Assembly: GCA_022316685.1 (NCBI GenBank)
Contig: JAKJHU010001409.1
Location: 87,984 to 151,983, forward strand
Reading direction: 5' to 3'
Source: Progne subis subis
Lineage: Eukaryota; Chordata; Aves; Passeriformes; Hirundinidae
Length of the DNA stretch: 64,000 bases
The position numbers and the translations under genes were made by a program. Position 1 is the stretch's first letter. Each line of letters starts with the position of its first letter. Positions 25,896 through 64,000 of the stretch are shown one piece after another. The notes under the pieces were generated by a model that saw only the letters and a list, made by a program, of their open reading frames with translations, was not told the origin of the DNA and ran no database searches.

Positions 25896-26675
25896 GGGAA
25901 TTCCATCCCAGCCCCTCATCCAGCCAAGAATTCCTTCCAAAACGATGGACTCGGAGCCGTTCTCGTTCATTCCATCCCATCTCTCCCAGTTTCCAGGTCT
26001 CCGCGGTGGCACCTTGGGAAGAAGGATCCCTGTCCCTATTCCCAGGCAATCCATTTCCAGGGAATTAAAAACAACATTTCCATGTACAAATTCCAGCTAT
26101 TCCAATCCTGGAATTCTGGCCTCTCCATTACCTCCAGGCACCGAAAATGCCAATATTTCTAAAATGGTTTTTCCAAGCTTGGGATGTCAGAGTTGGGAAT
26201 CCATGTTTGATATTCCAATTTTTTTTTTTTTTTTCCCATCCCACATCCTATGATCCATTTTTCCCCCCCCCCCCTCGTTTTTATTCCTTTTTCAGCATCC
26301 ATCGCTCGGCTGCACGGATATAAAAATAAACAGCTGAAATCCAAGCCCATTCCCGAAAAGTGGCATTTAATGGACTCCAGAGCTGCAGCTGCTCTCCGGC
26401 ACTTTAATGGGAAGCAGAACCCTTGGAATCGGCCAGCCTGGAATGTCTCGTCCACCCACTGGCACACCGGGAGTGGAATTCCTGCTCCAGACCCTCTCCA
26501 GCCTCTCTTTGGCACAGGGAGGACTTGGACACGAAGGTTCCAGATTTTTCCGTGGAGCCCTGAAGTTTTCCAAGGGGAATTTTCCCAGTGGTGAGGAGAG
26601 GGTGGAAAATCGTCCTCACCCGCGGAGCTCTGAGCCGTCGGAATCTGGGATTTTGGTTCTCCGTGAACTTGTGGC
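25896..26675. other. Intergenic, T-tract
   Basis: It contains T15 at about 26,220 and C10 at about 26,265. No exon was recognised. Confidence 0.5.
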
Positions 26676-26935
26676 TCCCCGTCCCTGGAAGTGTCCAAGG
26701 CCAGGCTGGAATGGACTTGGAGCATCCTGGAATAGCGGGACGTGTCCCTGCCCATGGAATGGGAAGAGCTTCAAAGTCCCTTCCCTGAGCGGTTCCATGA
26801 TTCCCTGTGACTTGGGAAGATGAAGGATCACGGAAAAATTCCAACCTCGAGGGAAAGTCAAGGCCCCAACCCGACCTCAGCTGCTGCTCCCGCTGGAATA
26901 AAATCTGGGATGCATCCACAACCTTTCCCTCTCTA
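26676..26935 (+). repeat. CR1 tail plus LTR-like 3' segment
   Basis: From 26,676 to 26,808 it resembles a CR1 tail ending 'ggttccatgattccctg'. From 26,809 a segment with 'cctcagctgctgctcc' and 'gctggaataaaatctggga' follows. It is closely similar to 28,945-29,125, about 2.2 kb away, and carries an AATAAA on the plus strand. Confidence 0.65.
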
Positions 26936-27269
26936 TTTTATCCCATTTTTTCCTTTCGGTTTTCCTGGTTGGCTGGGATTTATTCCCGGCTGTTTTCCGC
27001 TTCTGGATGGGTCAAACAAGCCTGGAATTTCCAGTTTCATCCCACAAGGAGTTTCCCTTCTCCCAGCTATCCCAGCTCTCTTCCCTGTCTTTTTCTCAGC
27101 TTTTTTTCCTTGACCAGTTCCCTCCCATCCAGTCCTGCGGGAAGGCTGGAATTTCCCAAAATTAAATATTTGGGACAAATCCCTGTTTTGAGTTGATTCC
27201 TGGTTGGGATGGAGGAGGGAGAGGTAGGAAAGAGGGAATGATCCTCTCCAAGGTAATTTTTTTAGGATT

Positions 27270-27352
27270 GAGCTGAGAACTTAAAAAAATAAATTAAAAT
27301 TAAATAATTTAAGATTAATTATTAATTAATTAACAAATTAATTATCCGTAAT
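27270..27352. repeat. AT-rich low-complexity tract
   Basis: This tract is composed of aaat, taattaat and ttaa words in an otherwise GC-rich region. No structured feature was recognised. Confidence 0.8.
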
Positions 27353-28079
27353 ATCTCCATCACCCACAAAATTTGGGATTTCTGGTAGTCCTCAAAAAAA
27401 AAAAAAACCAAACAAACAAACAAACAAAAAAAACCAGTGCTGGAAATGAAGGAAATTTCCATTATCCTATGGGAATGGGAGTACTTTCAGGGTTTTATCC
27501 CTGCAAAGGCGACCACGGAATTCCACAATCCCTGATTATCCGGACAACTGGAAACCAGAAATGAAATCCAACCTGCCTTTGCGTTATTGTTCTGTTTGTT
27601 TTCCCTCAGATTGCGTAATTCCAAAAGGGGAAAAAAAAAAAGCAATCCAAACAAAAAAAAGGGGAATGATTTGGAGGCGCCTGACTCTAATTTCTCCCAG
27701 TCCCTGAGGGAAAAGGAGGGATGAGCTCTTCCCGGCATTCCAGCACGGAGACCTCCAAACCTCTCCAACGACCTCCCTGCCCCTCTTCGGAGTCGTTGGG
27801 AAGCTCCAAGGCCATTCCCACCCTTTGGAAGTGACTCATCCCGATTGTTCCCTGTTATCCATAGAGGGGGACAATGAATCCAGGCTTTGTTTTCCAGCCA
27901 CGGATTTGCCAGCAGCTGATTCTTCCCGCTGTTTTCGTTGGCGAAGGGGAACTGTAAATCTCTGGCTTATCCTGGGATTTCTTTTTCCCGGTTTTCCATG
28001 TCCACCAGACCCTATTTGTCTTTTCCAGCTTGGGACACATGCACAACCTTTGGAGTATGCTCCGAAGGGTTGGAAAACA

Positions 28080-28156
28080 AAAAAACAGGGATAAAGGGGA
28101 AAAAAAAAAAAAAACAGGGATAAAGGGAAAAAAAAAAAAAAACACAGGGATAAAGA
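28080..28156. repeat. Short triplicated 'cagggataaaggg' plus A-tracts
   Basis: Three copies of 'cagggataaag' are separated by runs of about 15 A residues. This is simple-repeat slippage, not a gene. Confidence 0.7.
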
Positions 28157-28499
28157 GGCTTCTCCCTCCTTCACCGGCCCCAGGAATTCCATCCAGTTAA
28201 AGTGCCCTGGCTCCATGGGATTAGGTTGTTTCCAGGGAAAACCTCCTGGAAATCCCAACATCGAGGTGGGAGGGTGGATGAATTCCATTCCCATGGGTTC
28301 TGGGAAGAAGGAAAAAGAGGGGAAAACAGTTCTGGATTTGGGAGAGCCGGCACTTTCCCTGATTTGTGAGGCTGTAATTCCCATCCCGGGACTTGGATGG
28401 GGCCTGGATGAAATCCACGGGTGGAAAAGATGGAGAGGGTGAAGGGAAAAGTGGGAAAAAAGACAAAAAAAAAGAAGGGAAAGTAAAGGGAGACAGCAC

Positions 28500-28850
28500 C
28501 AAGAGGGGTTTAGATTGGATATCGGGAAGAATTCCTTCATGGAAAATGTTGCCAAGGGTGGAAATTGCTGATTTTCAACCCATGGGACAAGGAATGCTGA
28601 CAGGGATGGAGCAGCCAAAGGCCAGGGACTCTCCCTGGAATCATCCCAAATGCCAAAGAGGAGAACTCAGGGAATCCTGGATGTTGGAAAAGATCTCCAA
28701 ATCCAACCTTCTAAATCCCATTTTCCAGGGAGGTTTGGATCCCCCATCCCCGGAAGTCTCCAAGGACAAGGCTTGGAGCGATCTGGAAGGTTCTGGATGG
28801 GCTTTAAGGCCTATTCCATCCCAAACCATTCCATGATTTCCATGATACAG
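28500..28850 (+). repeat. Diverged interspersed repeat with CR1-like tail
   Basis: It contains 'tttagattggatatcggga' and the tail 'ccaaaccattccatgatttc'. It is older and more diverged than the common CR1 copies. Confidence 0.65.
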
Positions 28851-28944
28851 CCCGAAATCCCAAATACCCACCAAACCTTTCCCAAAAGCCAGAATTCCGT
28901 GGCCTGAGGCAGCTTGAGGATGAAAGATCACAGATCCCACGGAA

Positions 28945-29125
28945 TGGGAGGAGCTTTCAGGCCCCTTCCCTGAACCATTCCATGATTCTGGGAAAGCTTG
29001 GGAAGATGAAGCATCATGGAAAACGTTCCAGCCTTGAGGGAAGATCCAGGCCCAATCCAGCCTCAGCTGCTGCTCCAGCTGGAATAAAACCCTGGATGCA
29101 TCCAGAGCCTTTTCCTCTCTCTTTT
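28945..29125 (+). repeat. LTR-like 3' segment, duplicate of 26,760-26,935
   Basis: It shares 'cctcagctgctgctcc' and 'gctggaataaaa' followed by 'ggatgcatcca' with the copy at 26,760-26,935. The AATAAA and position suggest the R region of an old LTR, but this is inference. Confidence 0.6.
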
Positions 29126-30197
29126 TTATAAGGGATAAAAATACCCGGCACTTCTCAGGGATTGGTTCTTTGGGAAGGCTGGGATGGGAATGGGAAAAGC
29201 AGACGGGACAAATTGAACTCATTTTCCTCTGGAAGCGGATTCGGGATGGAGACGAACCCGGAGCAGTTTCACGGCTCATTTCCCGGGAGCCTCCTGCAGA
29301 TCCCCACAAATCATCCCTCAATCCCGGGGCCTGGGCTTTTCTGGGATGAATCCCAAGAACAACACAAGGTTATCCATGGAAAAAGCTGATTTCAGGAATT
29401 TCGGGTTATCAATCCGCCTTTAAATTCATCCCCACCTTCTCCATGACTGTGTTTTCCAGGGGGGAAATTCCAGCACCGGGAATCACCATCCTGGGAAAGC
29501 CTGAAGGGCTCGGGCCTCAAGACAAGGCTGAAATGAGTCGCGTCACCCAAATCCTGGGAAATCGCCAGCTTCCCATTGGAAAACTCATGGATTGGGGAGC
29601 CAGGAGGCCACAGCGGTGTTTTTTAGGGAGCATCCCATTGGATCAGGGCTCCCATTGGATCTGTGTTCCCAGGAATGAGCAGAGCCCACGGCCAGCCCCA
29701 TCTGCAGGGGTTGAACCAACAAATCCGGCTGACAACAGCTCCCATAAAAAATTTTATGGAAAAGCCTTGACCTGGATCCCACTTCTCATCTCCCTCTCCG
29801 TGCACCGCCTCCCTCCTTTTCCAACAGCTCCGGAAAAATCCGTGGCTGCGGGCAGGAAACTCTCCCTTCAGGGTGGGTAAAACCAGGCACTGTCCAGAGA
29901 ATTGCTCTCATAGGGAGGAAAATCAGCCCAGCTCATTCCTGGGTTTTTTGGGATGGATGCTGGAGATTTAGGGAATTCAGTGCTGGTATGGGATGGAGGT
30001 TTTCCAGCTCCTCCAGCTCCAGGAGGGAATGGGAACACAACGGGGGTGTTTTGTACCAATGGCCCCAAAGGAGCTGCCACACTTCGGAATTCTGGGCTGG
30101 AACTACTCCTGGCATCGGGCCGAGGAAATTCGGGATCAGGGAAACACTTGAGCAGCGGAACATTTGGAAATTAACTTGGATGCAACGGCAGGGAATC
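29126..30197. other. Intergenic, nothing recognised
   Basis: A 145-residue plus-strand open frame (29,443-29,880) has no family resemblance and no splice context I trust. Confidence 0.5.
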
Positions 30198-30552
30198 CTG
30201 GAATCATGGAACGGGTTGAGGTTGAAGGGACCTAAAGGATCATCCCGTTCCCACCCCATCCACGGGCAAGGACACCTCCCACCATCCCAGGAGGATCCAA
30301 CCTGGCCTTGGACACTGCCAGGGATCCAGGGGCAGCCACCGCAAATCCGGGAATTCCAGAATTCCCAGTACCCTCCCCACCCTCCCAGACAGGAATTCCC
30401 AAGTTCCCAAGATCCCAGCCCAATCTCCCCCTTTCCCACTGGAAGCCATTCCCTGTGTCCTGTCCCTCCAGCCCTTGTCCCCAGCCCCTCTCCAGCTCTC
30501 CTGGAGCCCCTTCAGGGACTCTGAGCATTCCCTGGATTTTTCCCTTCTCCAC
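30198..30552 (-). mobile_element. CR1 LINE 3' fragment
   Basis: It has tail and body up to 'tttttcccttctcc', where it breaks off before the usual junction. Confidence 0.88.
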
Positions 30553-32261
30553 AATCCCAATTTTCCCATTCCCACTCCAAGACAAACCGCAATTCCATCC
30601 CCACAATCAAAACACCGGGAACGGGAATGTTTCAGAGCGTTTCTTTGGGAATCACAGTGCTTTGGGCATTATTGCGGATAAGGCAGTTACGGCGATCCAG
30701 AACAAATTCCAGCCAATTCCTTGGATAACCGGGAGCCACAGGGAATTCTTACTACAGTTCCCACCTGGATTTGGAGGAGTCACAACCAGGCCCTGGAACT
30801 GGATGTGGTTGCTCAGGGGGGGAAAAAAAAATGGGATGGAGTCGGTTTTTCCAGATGCTCCAACCTGAATTTACCCACCGGAATCCCATAGGATCCTCTT
30901 GGCATGAAAACTGGACAGGGAGCATGGATTTCCTTCTGGAAATCCCTGTCTTCATGGAATTGGATGCCCTGGATCCTTCTCTCCCACCCCTGCTGACCTA
31001 GGTTTGCCATGGGAATGCTGGGAATAAAATAGGATTTCCCACTGGAATTGTCTCTGGAGGGAATCCCAAACTTTCAAGCCCATCCCATTCCAGGCATTCC
31101 ACAATCCTTATCCAAGCTGGCCTTGGACATTCCAAAGGCAACCCATGGATGGGTTTTGATTCCTTGTCTTTCCGGGATAGACAGCGGTGTTCCTGATGCG
31201 ATGGGGGATGAGTATCCCACGTTTGGCATTCCAAGATGGATCACGCATCCATCTGGGGCTCTCGGCTCCAAGGTTTTGGGTCGGGATCATAGGGAATCAC
31301 CCCAGGATGGGAAAATCCCAGAATCCCTGCAAATCCAAGAGACACTGGGCCTGAATTCCCACTGTGGATCCCATTCCAGGGTAGCTCTCTGGGAATTCCA
31401 GATTCCCTCTGGCACAGCTGGACCCTGGTGGGAAAGGAGCAGGGACCAACATTCCCAAAAAACCCAAACTCCCAATCCCAGCAAGGGCCAAACAGAAGCA
31501 ACTCCTGTCCTCGGCTCCTCAGATCCTCCGGGATAATAAAACCTCTGGAAAATTGAAGTGAATCCAGGCGGTTTGATGGGGGCTATAAACAGGGATGGGG
31601 CTGGGAACGGGGCTGGGAAGCTTTTAGGGAAAAAACCGACGGAAAACGAAGCATTTAACGACGGAAAACGAAACCCCCGCCCCGGGATGTGCAAATCCTG
31701 AGCCGATTCCTCTGCTCCGACTTTTGGGAAAAAAAGGGCCATGGATCAGCCAAAGCTCAGCAGCAGGGATGGGGTTATAAATCCCTACAAATCCCTACAA
31801 ATCCCAAAGCCGCGCGTTTTCCGTGCGGAAAACACGGAGAAGGAGCTGCCCCATGCAATCTGGGAGCTGCTCCAATGAGAATCCTGGGATTTCATCCCCC
31901 GTGGATGGCATCCCAATCCAACAGAGCAATTGGGCTGTTTTCCCTATTTTTTAAGCACAGGCTTAAAATCCCGGCCAGAGCCGGGCAGGAGCTGCCATCG
32001 GCACAGTTTTTCCCTGGAAATTGATCCCTCGGGATCACTTTCCCGGCCTTCTCGCTCGTTCGGAGCAGCCACAGCTCCAAGGAAAACACGGAATCAAGGA
32101 TAAACCTCATCCTGCTGAAGGGAGGGCGGGAAGATCTGGAATCAGCAAAGGCGCCGGAGCAGCCAGAAATTAATGGGAATTTTCTGGTGGGGAAAAACGG
32201 GAGATGATTCCTTGCGGGATGAGAATTTGAGGGTTAACATCCTCACAGTGCTGGAAAAGCC
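30553..32261. other. Intergenic, nothing recognised
   Basis: A short CR1-tail-like stretch may lie at 31,062-31,140. A 'tttaacgacggaaaacgaa' stretch near 31,652 repeats a word but is not a known element. Confidence 0.5.
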
Positions 32262-32420
32262 TGGGAATCATGGAATTACAGGATTGTCCAGGGTGGGAAA
32301 AGACCTCTGAGTTCAAATCCAACCCTGCCAAGGTCACCAATCCCCAAGTGCCGCTTCCCACGGGATCATCCCACTCCAGGGGCAGGAGGAGGGAACAGCA
32401 AAAGCGGGAATGTTCCAGCA
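32262..32420 (-). repeat. Second-family head fragment
   Basis: It starts 'aatcatggaattacaggatt' and contains 'aatccaaccctgcc'. It is diverged and cannot be assigned further. Confidence 0.6.
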
Positions 32421-32584
32421 TTCCCACTGGGACCCGTGGGAGACCGAGCACGTTGGGGATCATGGATTGGTTTTTTTTGGAAAACAAATCCTGTCCCGGG
32501 ACAGGTTTTTCACTCTGTTAATGCCTGGAAGCAGCGAGTATGGATTGGGATGTTTTCCATAAGAATCTTGGGGAACAGGAGGGA

Positions 32585-32965
32585 AAATGACTGATTTTAA
32601 AGGAATACCAGTGAGGCTCAACCTGGAGAAAAGGAGGATCAGGAGCGACCTTGTGGCTCCTACAAAACTTCCTGGAATGCTGGAACCAGGCGGGAGTTGG
32701 GATCTGTTCCCAGGGAATAATGGGAAAAGAGGGAACGGCCTCAGGCTGTGCCAGGGAAGGCCCAGGTTGGACATCAGCAGGAATTTCCTCATGGAAAGGG
32801 CGCTCAGGCCTTGGAAGTGCCCAGGGAGCTTTGGAATCCCCATCCCTGGAGGCGGCCAAGGAATTCCTGGATGTGGCACTCAGTGCCAAGGTGGGGATCA
32901 GGCACAGCTCGGACTGGATGATCCCAAAGTTCCTTCCCAACCTCAGGGATCCTGGGATTCCGCAA
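32585..32965 (+). repeat. Second interspersed family, long copy
   Basis: It contains 'ctggagaaaaggaggatcag', 'ggaatttcctcatggaaagg' and 'gatgtggcactcagtgccaa'. It is near-complementary to the copies at 42,070 and 42,430 and to that at 45,690. It gives a 424-residue ORF that is not a gene. Confidence 0.78.
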
Positions 32966-33443
32966 ATACCAATGATGACCAAGAATTCCCAAAAAAAAAA
33001 AAAGTGGCTGGAAGACAGCGGGAGAGGAGGAAATCAAAAGCCCAGCTGCTCCTGGGATCCCTCTCCAGCTGGAATGGGATACCTGTGGGATTGTGGAGCA
33101 GCTCCAAGGGAAAACCAGCCCCAGAATTCCGTGATGGAATGCAAAAGCCTCAAAATCCAAGAGAAACTGGGATTTTTGAGGAGCACCAACTCCAAGTCCC
33201 AGGTTTTGCACCTCAGCCTTTCCCATTCCCGTGATTTCAGCTCTGGGAAAGCGATGTGTCATCCCAGGGATTTCCGGTTTTCCAACACATTTTCCTCAGG
33301 TTTACAAGATATAAATGGGATAATACAGGGAAAAGGGAAACTGAGGCTGGATCAGAGAGCAAAAAAGTGCTTGGAAGTCTCTGGGATTCGTTCAGGCCAG
33401 CAAATCCCAAATCCCACCCTGAGGATCCTCTGCACATTCCCAA

Positions 33444-33449
33444 TTTACT
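33444..33449 (-). terminator. DYSF: Candidate DYSF polyadenylation signal (AGTAAA variant)
   Basis: On the minus strand the hexamer AGTAAA lies about 275 nt after the stop codon, with a mildly GT-rich stretch beyond it. I see no AATAAA or ATTAAA in the first couple of kilobases downstream of the stop. It is a non-canonical hexamer, so this is only a guess. Confidence 0.25.
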
Positions 33450-33724
33450 GGATGGACAGGTCCTTTCCCTGCTCCCTCCTCGGATTTTCACCAGAATTTG
33501 GGATTTACCAACCAGAGCAGCAGGAAAACTCAAACAAGACACAGGAGGCTGGAAAATCGGGAATATTTTGCTGGAGGCTTTGGTTACGTGACGCTTCCCA
33601 GGTGGAATTCCAAAGGGAAGCGGAGCCTTTGGCAGCAGCTGGAGGCCTGGATGAGGTTGTTCCTTCTCCACTTCCAGGAGGCAGAATTCCTTCCCAAAAT
33701 TCCCAGGCAGGCACGGGAGTAGCT

Positions 33725-60498
<26,774 letters not shown>

Positions 60499-62224
60499 CT
60501 GCAGCCAGAGATCCCAAAGTTACTCATTTTCCACAAAAAAAAAAAAAAAAAAAAATAAAATCAATCCCAGGAAAACAGCAGCTCCCAAATTTGGGAAGCG
60601 AACCCTGCATCAACCCCATTCCCGATTTCCGTATTTTTTTGGGATGCTCCCAGCCCAAATCCGGGCATCAAAGCCACCGTGGCTATTCCCAAAAGGATTA
60701 TTCCTTATGGGAAGATGAGTTAGAGCTCCAAGAAGAATATTCCAAGAATTTGGAGCATTTTTTAGGGAATTTTTGGCCACTCGGAGGGTGGTTTTTCCAG
60801 GATTTTCCATGCAGGGAATGAACCGGATTAACTCCGGTGCTAACAGCTTGAAATGCCATAATTTTAGGCTTTCCCTGGAAATTTTTGGGATTTGGGAGAC
60901 AGGGATTGACTTCCTGGTTGTACCCCAGCACTTCCCAACCTGCCCATCCCAACAAAACCGGCGGACAAATGAATAAATCCATAAAATTCCCAACTTTCCA
61001 TAAAAACCCCACAGTGCTCCGGCCTCCGGAAGGACACAACTGTCGGATGAAAAAAACTGGGAAAATCCCACAAAAACCTCGGCTGTCACCATCTCCCATT
61101 GCCTCATTCCCAGTGCAAACCATTCCAACTCCAAGGATGCTATTCCGAGAGGAAAAACGGCCATGCCGGCTCAATATTCCACAGATTTCTTAGGAATCCC
61201 ATTTTTGAGATCGCTTTGCCGGCAATCCATGAAAAAAATCCCTGGAAAATCCTGGTGTCTCCTCTTAGGAGGCCGCAGAATTCCAGCTCGGTGACCTCAC
61301 AGAGGATTCCAAATGGAGTTTTATTGGATTTATATTTGAAGCCAATGGCACGGGATTTAATGGATAGACATTGGATTTAACTGGAATATTCTGGAAATTC
61401 ACTCCGAGGTTTTTTCCACCGCCTTTTTTTGGAGGGGGATGGAAATCCCAATTTTCCTTTCGTCGCTTCCCATTTTATTGTTCCAAGGGCTCCATCTGGA
61501 CATGATAACATTCCACAGATACTGGGATATGAGGAAAACGCTTGGATTCGCCCCGGGACTTACCCACGGAATCTTCTGCAGCCCCAAGGGAAAGAGCTGG
61601 GTTAGAGATTTCGGTGGATTTTGAGCAACATTCCAATGAAAAACAGGGAAAACGTGAAAAAGGAGGGAAGGGGAGCGGCTGGAATGCTCATGGTGATGGA
61701 TGTGATTCCATTTGGGAACGGGAAAGCCAAGGAAAGCAATGGATGGGCAAAGGGTGGATGGAGGAATTTCGTTTATCCGAGGGATGGATAAAATTCCCTC
61801 CCGGTATCCCAAACCACCTCCAGGGGTTTATCCATGGCACACACACGATCTCTGGGATCTGGATCTCTGCTCCCTTTCCAGCTTTTTCATGGATCCCACT
61901 AGGCACAACCCCCAGGTGAGAATCCCTTGTGGATAAATATAAACCCAAGTGACCAAATCCTGGAATTTTCCTGGAAAAGGAGCTTATTCCAAGCTGGAAA
62001 GTGGCTGCCATGATTATCCAGAGGATTCTTGTCTCCCTATCCCTGTCCTATCCCTCTTCCCTCTCACCACACAGGAACTCCAGCCTTTTTCCCAAGAGGG
62101 ACCTGCCCTATGGATATCCTGGGAATAACTGGATCATTTCACTCAATCCCATCACGCCAGGAGCTGCAGCGGCTCCGGGAACAAAGCACGGCTGGAGGAA
62201 GGAGAATTTCTCCTTTATGGAAAA
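60499..62224. other. DYSF intron 5' of the first visible exon, nothing recognised
   Basis: It contains A20 at about 60,535. I searched for the next upstream dysferlin exon and found none here. Confidence 0.55.
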
Positions 62225-62820
62225 AAATCCTGGCTGGGAGGGTGGGGAGGGTCTGGGAATTCTGGAATTCCCAGATTTGCTGTGGCTGCCCCTGGATCCC
62301 TGGCAGTGTCCAAGGCCGGGTTGGACACTGGGGCTTGGATCCACGTGGAATAGTGGGAGGTGTCCCTGAACATGGATGGGGTGGGAATGGGATGGGATTT
62401 AGGGTCACTTCAAAACCATTCCAGGATTCTGCAGCCAGGCTGGGAGAGTTGGGAATGTTCCCCTGGAGAAGGGAAAAATCCAGGGAATGCTCAGAGTCCC
62501 TGAAGGGGCTCCAGGAGAGCTGGAGAGGGGCTGGGGACAAGGGCTGGAGGGACAGGACACAGGGAATGGCTTCCAGTGGGAAAGGGGAGATTGGGCTGGG
62601 ATCCTGGGAATTGGGAATTCCTGTCTGGGAGGGTGGGGAGGGGCTGGGAATTCTGGAATTCCCAGCTTTGCTGTGGCTGCCCCTGGATCCCTGCCAGTGT
62701 CCAAGGCCAGGCTGGACACTGGGGCTTGGATCCACCTGGGATGCTGGGAATTGTCCCTGCCCATGGAATGGGATGCGCTTTCAGCTCCCTTCCCACCCGA
62801 ACCATTCCATGATCCTACAA
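62225..62820 (+). mobile_element. Composite CR1 LINE 3' fragment
   Basis: A tail fragment (to 62,430) joins a complete body and tail (to 62,820). It is antisense to DYSF and inverted relative to 63,275-63,905. Confidence 0.88.
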
Positions 62821-63274
62821 ACCCAGCCTGTGGAATGAACCCCTGGAGTTTTCTCTGGATATATTTGCCCCCCTCCCCCATGGCAGTGCCATGGGAATAT
62901 CAGAACCATCAGGAACATTCCGAGGGAGGAGTGCTGGGATGGGAACCATTCCCAGGAGGAGCCGTCCAACACCCGGAGCCCTTCCAAGGAGCAGTAACCG
63001 GAGAAGCCGCGAAATGGGGGCCGGGATTTGGAAGGAGCAAACACGGCAAACAACCAATTATCCCAAATAGTTTACAGACATGGATCAAGGAAAACTGGCT
63101 CCGCTCGGCTCCGCTAACATGTCCTGGGATGGGGGATTTGGAAAGCAGCACCAGCTGGAGTAAGGGGGGAGTAACAGAGGAGTAATGGCATAGTAGGGAT
63201 CCTTGGCAGGGAATGGAGGAGGAGAAGGGTCTGAGAGTCCCTCCTGAGCTCCTCTCCTCTGGGAGTCACCTGGG

Positions 63275-63905
63275 AATCATGGAATTATGGAATTATGGAA
63301 TTACGGAATTATGGAATGGGAAGGGACCTGAAAGCTCATCCGAATTCCATGGTCCCGGATACCTCCCACCATCCCAGATGGATCCAAATCCATCCAACCT
63401 GGCCTTGGACACTGCCAGGGATCCAAGGGCAGCCACAGCAAATCTGGGAATTCCAGAATTCCCAGCCCCTCCCCACCCTCCCAGACAGGAATTCCCAATT
63501 CCCAAGATCCCAGCCCAATCTCCCCTTTCCCACTGGAAGCCATTCCCTGTGTCCTGTCCCTCCAGCCCTTGTCCCCAGCCCCTCTCCAGCTCTCCTGGAG
63601 CCCCTTCAGGGACTCTGAGCATTCCCTGGATTTTTCCCTTCTCCAGGGGAACATTCCCAGCTCTCCCAGCCTGGCTCCAAGGCAGAGCAGAATCCTGGAA
63701 TGGTTTGGGTGGGAAGTGACCTTAAATCCCATCCCATTCCCACCCCATCCATGGGCAGGGACACCTCCCACTATTCCAGGTGGATCCAAGCCCCAATGTC
63801 CAACCTGGCCTTGGGACACTGCCAGGGATCCAGGGGCAGCCACAGCAAATCCGGGAATTCCAGAATTCCCAGCCTCTCCCCACCCTCCCAGACAGGAATT
63901 CCATC
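63275..63905 (-). mobile_element. Composite CR1 LINE 3' fragment
   Basis: The tail 'ggaattatggaattatgg' is duplicated. It is followed by a complete body, a junction at about 63,688 and a second body. Confidence 0.9.
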
Positions 63906-64000
63906 CCAGTATCCCACCCGTTCCTGCCCTCTGGCAGTTTAAACTCTCCCCCCTCATCGTTAACGCCCCAGCCGGAGGCAGATCCCGCTGAATTCCAGGA

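Larger units (their letters stand above)
26936..28499. other. Intergenic, simple tracts
   Basis: It holds the AT-rich tract at 27,270, an 'aaacaaacaaac' stretch at about 27,408 and the A-tract triplication at 28,080. No gene was seen. Confidence 0.5.

Noticed and set aside
29443..29880. 145-residue plus-strand open frame
   Set aside because: No family resemblance, no supporting splice or promoter context and ordinary background composition.
1..33000. Search for the gene expected downstream of DYSF in mammals (CYP26B1)
   Set aside because: No cytochrome P450 haem-binding or other characteristic exon was recognised on either strand.
61540..61600. Possible next upstream DYSF exon near an AG and a GTAAGT on the minus strand
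   Set aside because: The enclosed codons are very few and do not resemble the acidic dysferlin segment expected before EEEFIDWW.

Overview
This window is vertebrate nuclear DNA, almost certainly from a bird and probably a passerine. It is packed with CR1-type LINE 3' ends, carries an avian-style endogenous-retrovirus LTR, and has one intron-split gene with GT-AG splice sites. There are no prokaryotic features. Moderately high GC, short introns and many minisatellites fit a microchromosome (inference).

The only gene I can support is the 3' part of dysferlin (DYSF) on the minus strand. Fifteen coding exons lie between 60,498 and 33,725. Together they encode about 610 residues: the inter-C2 linker, C2F, the linker, C2G, the single C-terminal membrane helix and the stop codon. 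All exon phases join correctly except at one exon (49,488-49,584), which has one extra base and therefore a frameshift. The 5' neighbouring exon is not visible before 64,000, so the rest of the gene lies beyond the window.

Region by region: 1-33,400 is downstream of DYSF and has no recognisable gene. It holds many CR1 copies on both strands, one LTR of about 640 bp (13,161-13,803), a roughly 750 bp GGGAT/GGGAAT satellite (20,555-21,302) and a few small tandem or duplicated segments. 33,400-60,500 is DYSF. Its introns contain a 21-bp minisatellite against the last splice acceptor, a 35/70/84-bp minisatellite (35,272-36,605), an AAGGG pentanucleotide array (48,157-48,560), a 22-bp minisatellite (48,845-49,340), an ATCC array (51,494-52,040) and an 81-bp tandem repeat (56,430-57,000). 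60,500-64,000 is intron with an inverted pair of CR1 blocks.

I count 27 near-identical copies of one CR1 3' body, about 16 of them joined at the same point to a second CR1 end, so the mobile unit looks like a fixed composite. All coordinates and splice sites come from reading the sequence by eye. Family assignment of DYSF is by comparison with remembered vertebrate dysferlin; repeat subfamily names are not assigned.
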